From the NCBI RefSeq assembly GCF_032362555.1, contig NC_083536.1, positions 10,354,001 through 10,418,000 on the forward strand: a stretch of 64,000 nucleotides of DNA, read 5' to 3'. The DNA is from Amyelois transitella. Taxonomy: Eukaryota > Arthropoda > Insecta > Lepidoptera > Pyralidae. The translations under genes were made by a program, and so were the position numbers. Below the pieces are notes generated by a model. That model did no database searches, was not told where the DNA came from, and saw only the letters and a list, made by a program, of their open reading frames with translations. Below, in pieces: positions 62,687-64,000 of the stretch; within the stretch, counting starts at the first letter, position 1, and every line of letters starts with the position of its first letter.

Positions 62687-64000
62687 CATTCAGTCAGAAA
62701 AGTATCGGGAATGGATTATTTATTTATGGTTCCAAATTCAAATTTTAGTTTTTTTTGTTGTTGTTAGATTGGCACAACTGTTTTCCATTTTGGCGCGGAG
62801 TTTGAGTTGCATCTGTTGTTTACATTAAATACAGTGCTATTTTTAGTTATATCATATCTAGTGTGTATTGCTAATTTCATAATGGATAAAAACATCGAAC
62901 AAAGAGTTTGTCTTAAATTTTGCATTGCCAATGGAATATCGTGTTCGGAGTCACTGAAAATGTTACAGAAGGCTTACGGTGAATCGACTTTATCAAAAAC
63001 TCGTGCTTATGAGTGGTACAAAGCGTTCAAAAGCGGTCGAGATGTGATGGAAGATTTGCCTCGCTCTGGTAGGCCATCAACGTCTGCAACTGAAGTTAAC
63101 ATTGCAAAAGTGAAGGAAATAGTGACTGAAAATCCTCATTCAACTTTGAGAGAGATAGCCACCGAACTTTCTGTATCTCACGAGTCGATCCGTACCATTT
63201 TAACTAATAATTTGGGTATGAAACATGTTGCCGCTCGGCTAGTCCCAAAAGACCTGAATTTTTTTCAAAAACTCAATCGCATGAGAGTCGCTGAGGACAT
63301 GCTAGAACGAGTCAATTCCGACCCAACATTCATGAAACGCATTGTTACTGGTGACGAGACGAGGGTTTACGAGTTTGACATGCAAACTAGTCAACAAGCT
63401 TCGGAGTGGCGCCTTCCAACTGAACCGAAACCGAAAAAACCACGCCAAAGTCGTTCAAAAGTCAAAGTCATGTTGACTGTTTTCTTTGACTATCGCGGTG
63501 TTGTGCACTCGGAATTCTTGCCGGAAGGTCAAACGGTAAATAAGGAATATTATTTGAGTGTTATGCGGCGTTTAAGAGAGCAAATCCGACGAAAAAGGCC
63601 AGATTTGTGGAAAGAAAATTCTTGGATTTTGCACCATGATAATGCACCTTCGCACAAGGCCATCATTGTGAACGAATTTTTAACCAAACACTCAACAAAT
63701 ACCATCGAGCAACCACCATATTCACCAGATATGGCTCCAGCCGACTTTTTTCTTTTTCCTAAACTCAAATTACCACTTCGTGGCACCCGTTTTCAATCGG
63801 TAGAAGACATAAAAGAGAATTCGCGGCGAGAACTGACCTCAATTCCGGAAACAGCGTTTAAAAAATGTTTTGATGATTGGATTATTCGTTGGCGTAAGTG
63901 TATCGTTTCTAAAGGAGCATATTTTGAAGGTGATAAAATAAATTTGGATGAATAACAAACAGTTTGTGTATTATTGATCTTTTCCTGCTACTTTCTTGAC
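62687..64000 (+). mobile_element. mariner copy 3, cut by window edge
   Basis: Same family and orientation as copy 1. By comparison with copy 1 the element would end at 64007, so about 7 bp are outside the window. Left end CATTCAGTCAGAAAAGTA after TA. Confidence 0.95.
62882..63955 (+). CDS. mariner transposase, copy 3, with a changed catalytic motif
   Basis: 357 residues from ATG 62882, uninterrupted and almost identical to copy 1. The first catalytic motif reads GDETR instead of GDETW (Trp to Arg, TGG to AGG at about 63361). That Trp follows the catalytic Asp and is nearly invariant in mariners, so activity is doubtful. It has FEGDKI near the C-terminus, like copy 2. Confidence 0.93.
   Translation: MDKNIEQRVCLKFCIANGISCSESLKMLQKAYGESTLSKTRAYEWYKAFKSGRDVMEDLPRSGRPSTSATEVNIAKVKEIVTENPHSTLREIATELSVSHESIRTILTNNLGMKHVAARLVPKDLNFFQKLNRMRVAEDMLERVNSDPTFMKRIVTGDETRVYEFDMQTSQQASEWRLPTEPKPKKPRQSRSKVKVMLTVFFDYRGVVHSEFLPEGQTVNKEYYLSVMRRLREQIRRKRPDLWKENSWILHHDNAPSHKAIIVNEFLTKHSTNTIEQPPYSPDMAPADFFLFPKLKLPLRGTRFQSVEDIKENSRRELTSIPETAFKKCFDDWIIRWRKCIVSKGAYFEGDKINLDE

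Overview
This is a eukaryotic, almost certainly lepidopteran (moth or butterfly) segment made almost entirely of transposable elements. The evidence for Lepidoptera is the mix of families: R1-type and Jockey LINEs, a Kabuki-like (CsRn1-clade) Ty3/gypsy element, BEL/Pao and mag-like LTR elements, irritans-like mariners, a SINE ending in (TATG)n, LINE tails of (TTTA)n, and one TTAGG (insect telomere type) run. There are no bacterial features. I see no clear host housekeeping gene. The heavy nesting suggests heterochromatin, possibly W-linked sequence, but that is inference.

Layout. 1-3.5 kb: a minus-strand R1-clade LINE with ORF1 and an ORF2 that runs off the left edge. 4.0-5.3 kb: mariner copy 1. 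5.3-6.8 kb: two LINE 3' ends meet tail to tail across (TTAGG)3. 6.8-8.15 kb: decayed BEL/Pao pol.

8.19-38.12 kb: one mag-like Ty3/gypsy element ('A', roughly 4.8 kb without its insertions) opened by three large insertions. (i) 8.65-20.43 kb is a minus-strand CsRn1-clade LTR element ('B') with intact gag and pol; its 5' LTR is itself split by an intact 5.67-kb Jockey LINE. (ii) 20.64-24.75 kb is a decayed LINE ('X') holding a 1.5-kb minisatellite-like array. (iii) 25.33-34.59 kb is a CR1-like LINE ('E') that contains a foldback transposon ('T') that contains mariner copy 2.

38.1-54 kb: a gypsy integrase fragment, a DDE/SWIM transposase relic, an inverted SINE pair, a DIRS-like fragment, a (TTTTA)59 microsatellite, and a decayed LINE ('G') opened by a two-gene Harbinger element ('H') that contains another LINE fragment. 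A second X copy and another LINE tail follow.

54.3-58.2 kb: the least ordinary locus ('J'), an intron-bearing gene for a large lysine-rich protein with a probable DDE-transposase-like core and a small Tudor-like C-terminal end, split by one frameshift. 58.3-59.6 kb: a different, broken mariner ('K'). 60.3-62.6 kb: X fragments and LINE pieces. 62.7-64.0 kb: mariner copy 3, cut a few bases short by the window edge.

The genes do not form a pathway. They are replication genes (gag, protease, RT, RNase H, integrase, LINE endonuclease, transposases) of separate elements. Apparently intact units are the left-edge R1-type ORFs, B gag and pol, the Jockey ORFs, and mariner copy 1. Most others are broken.
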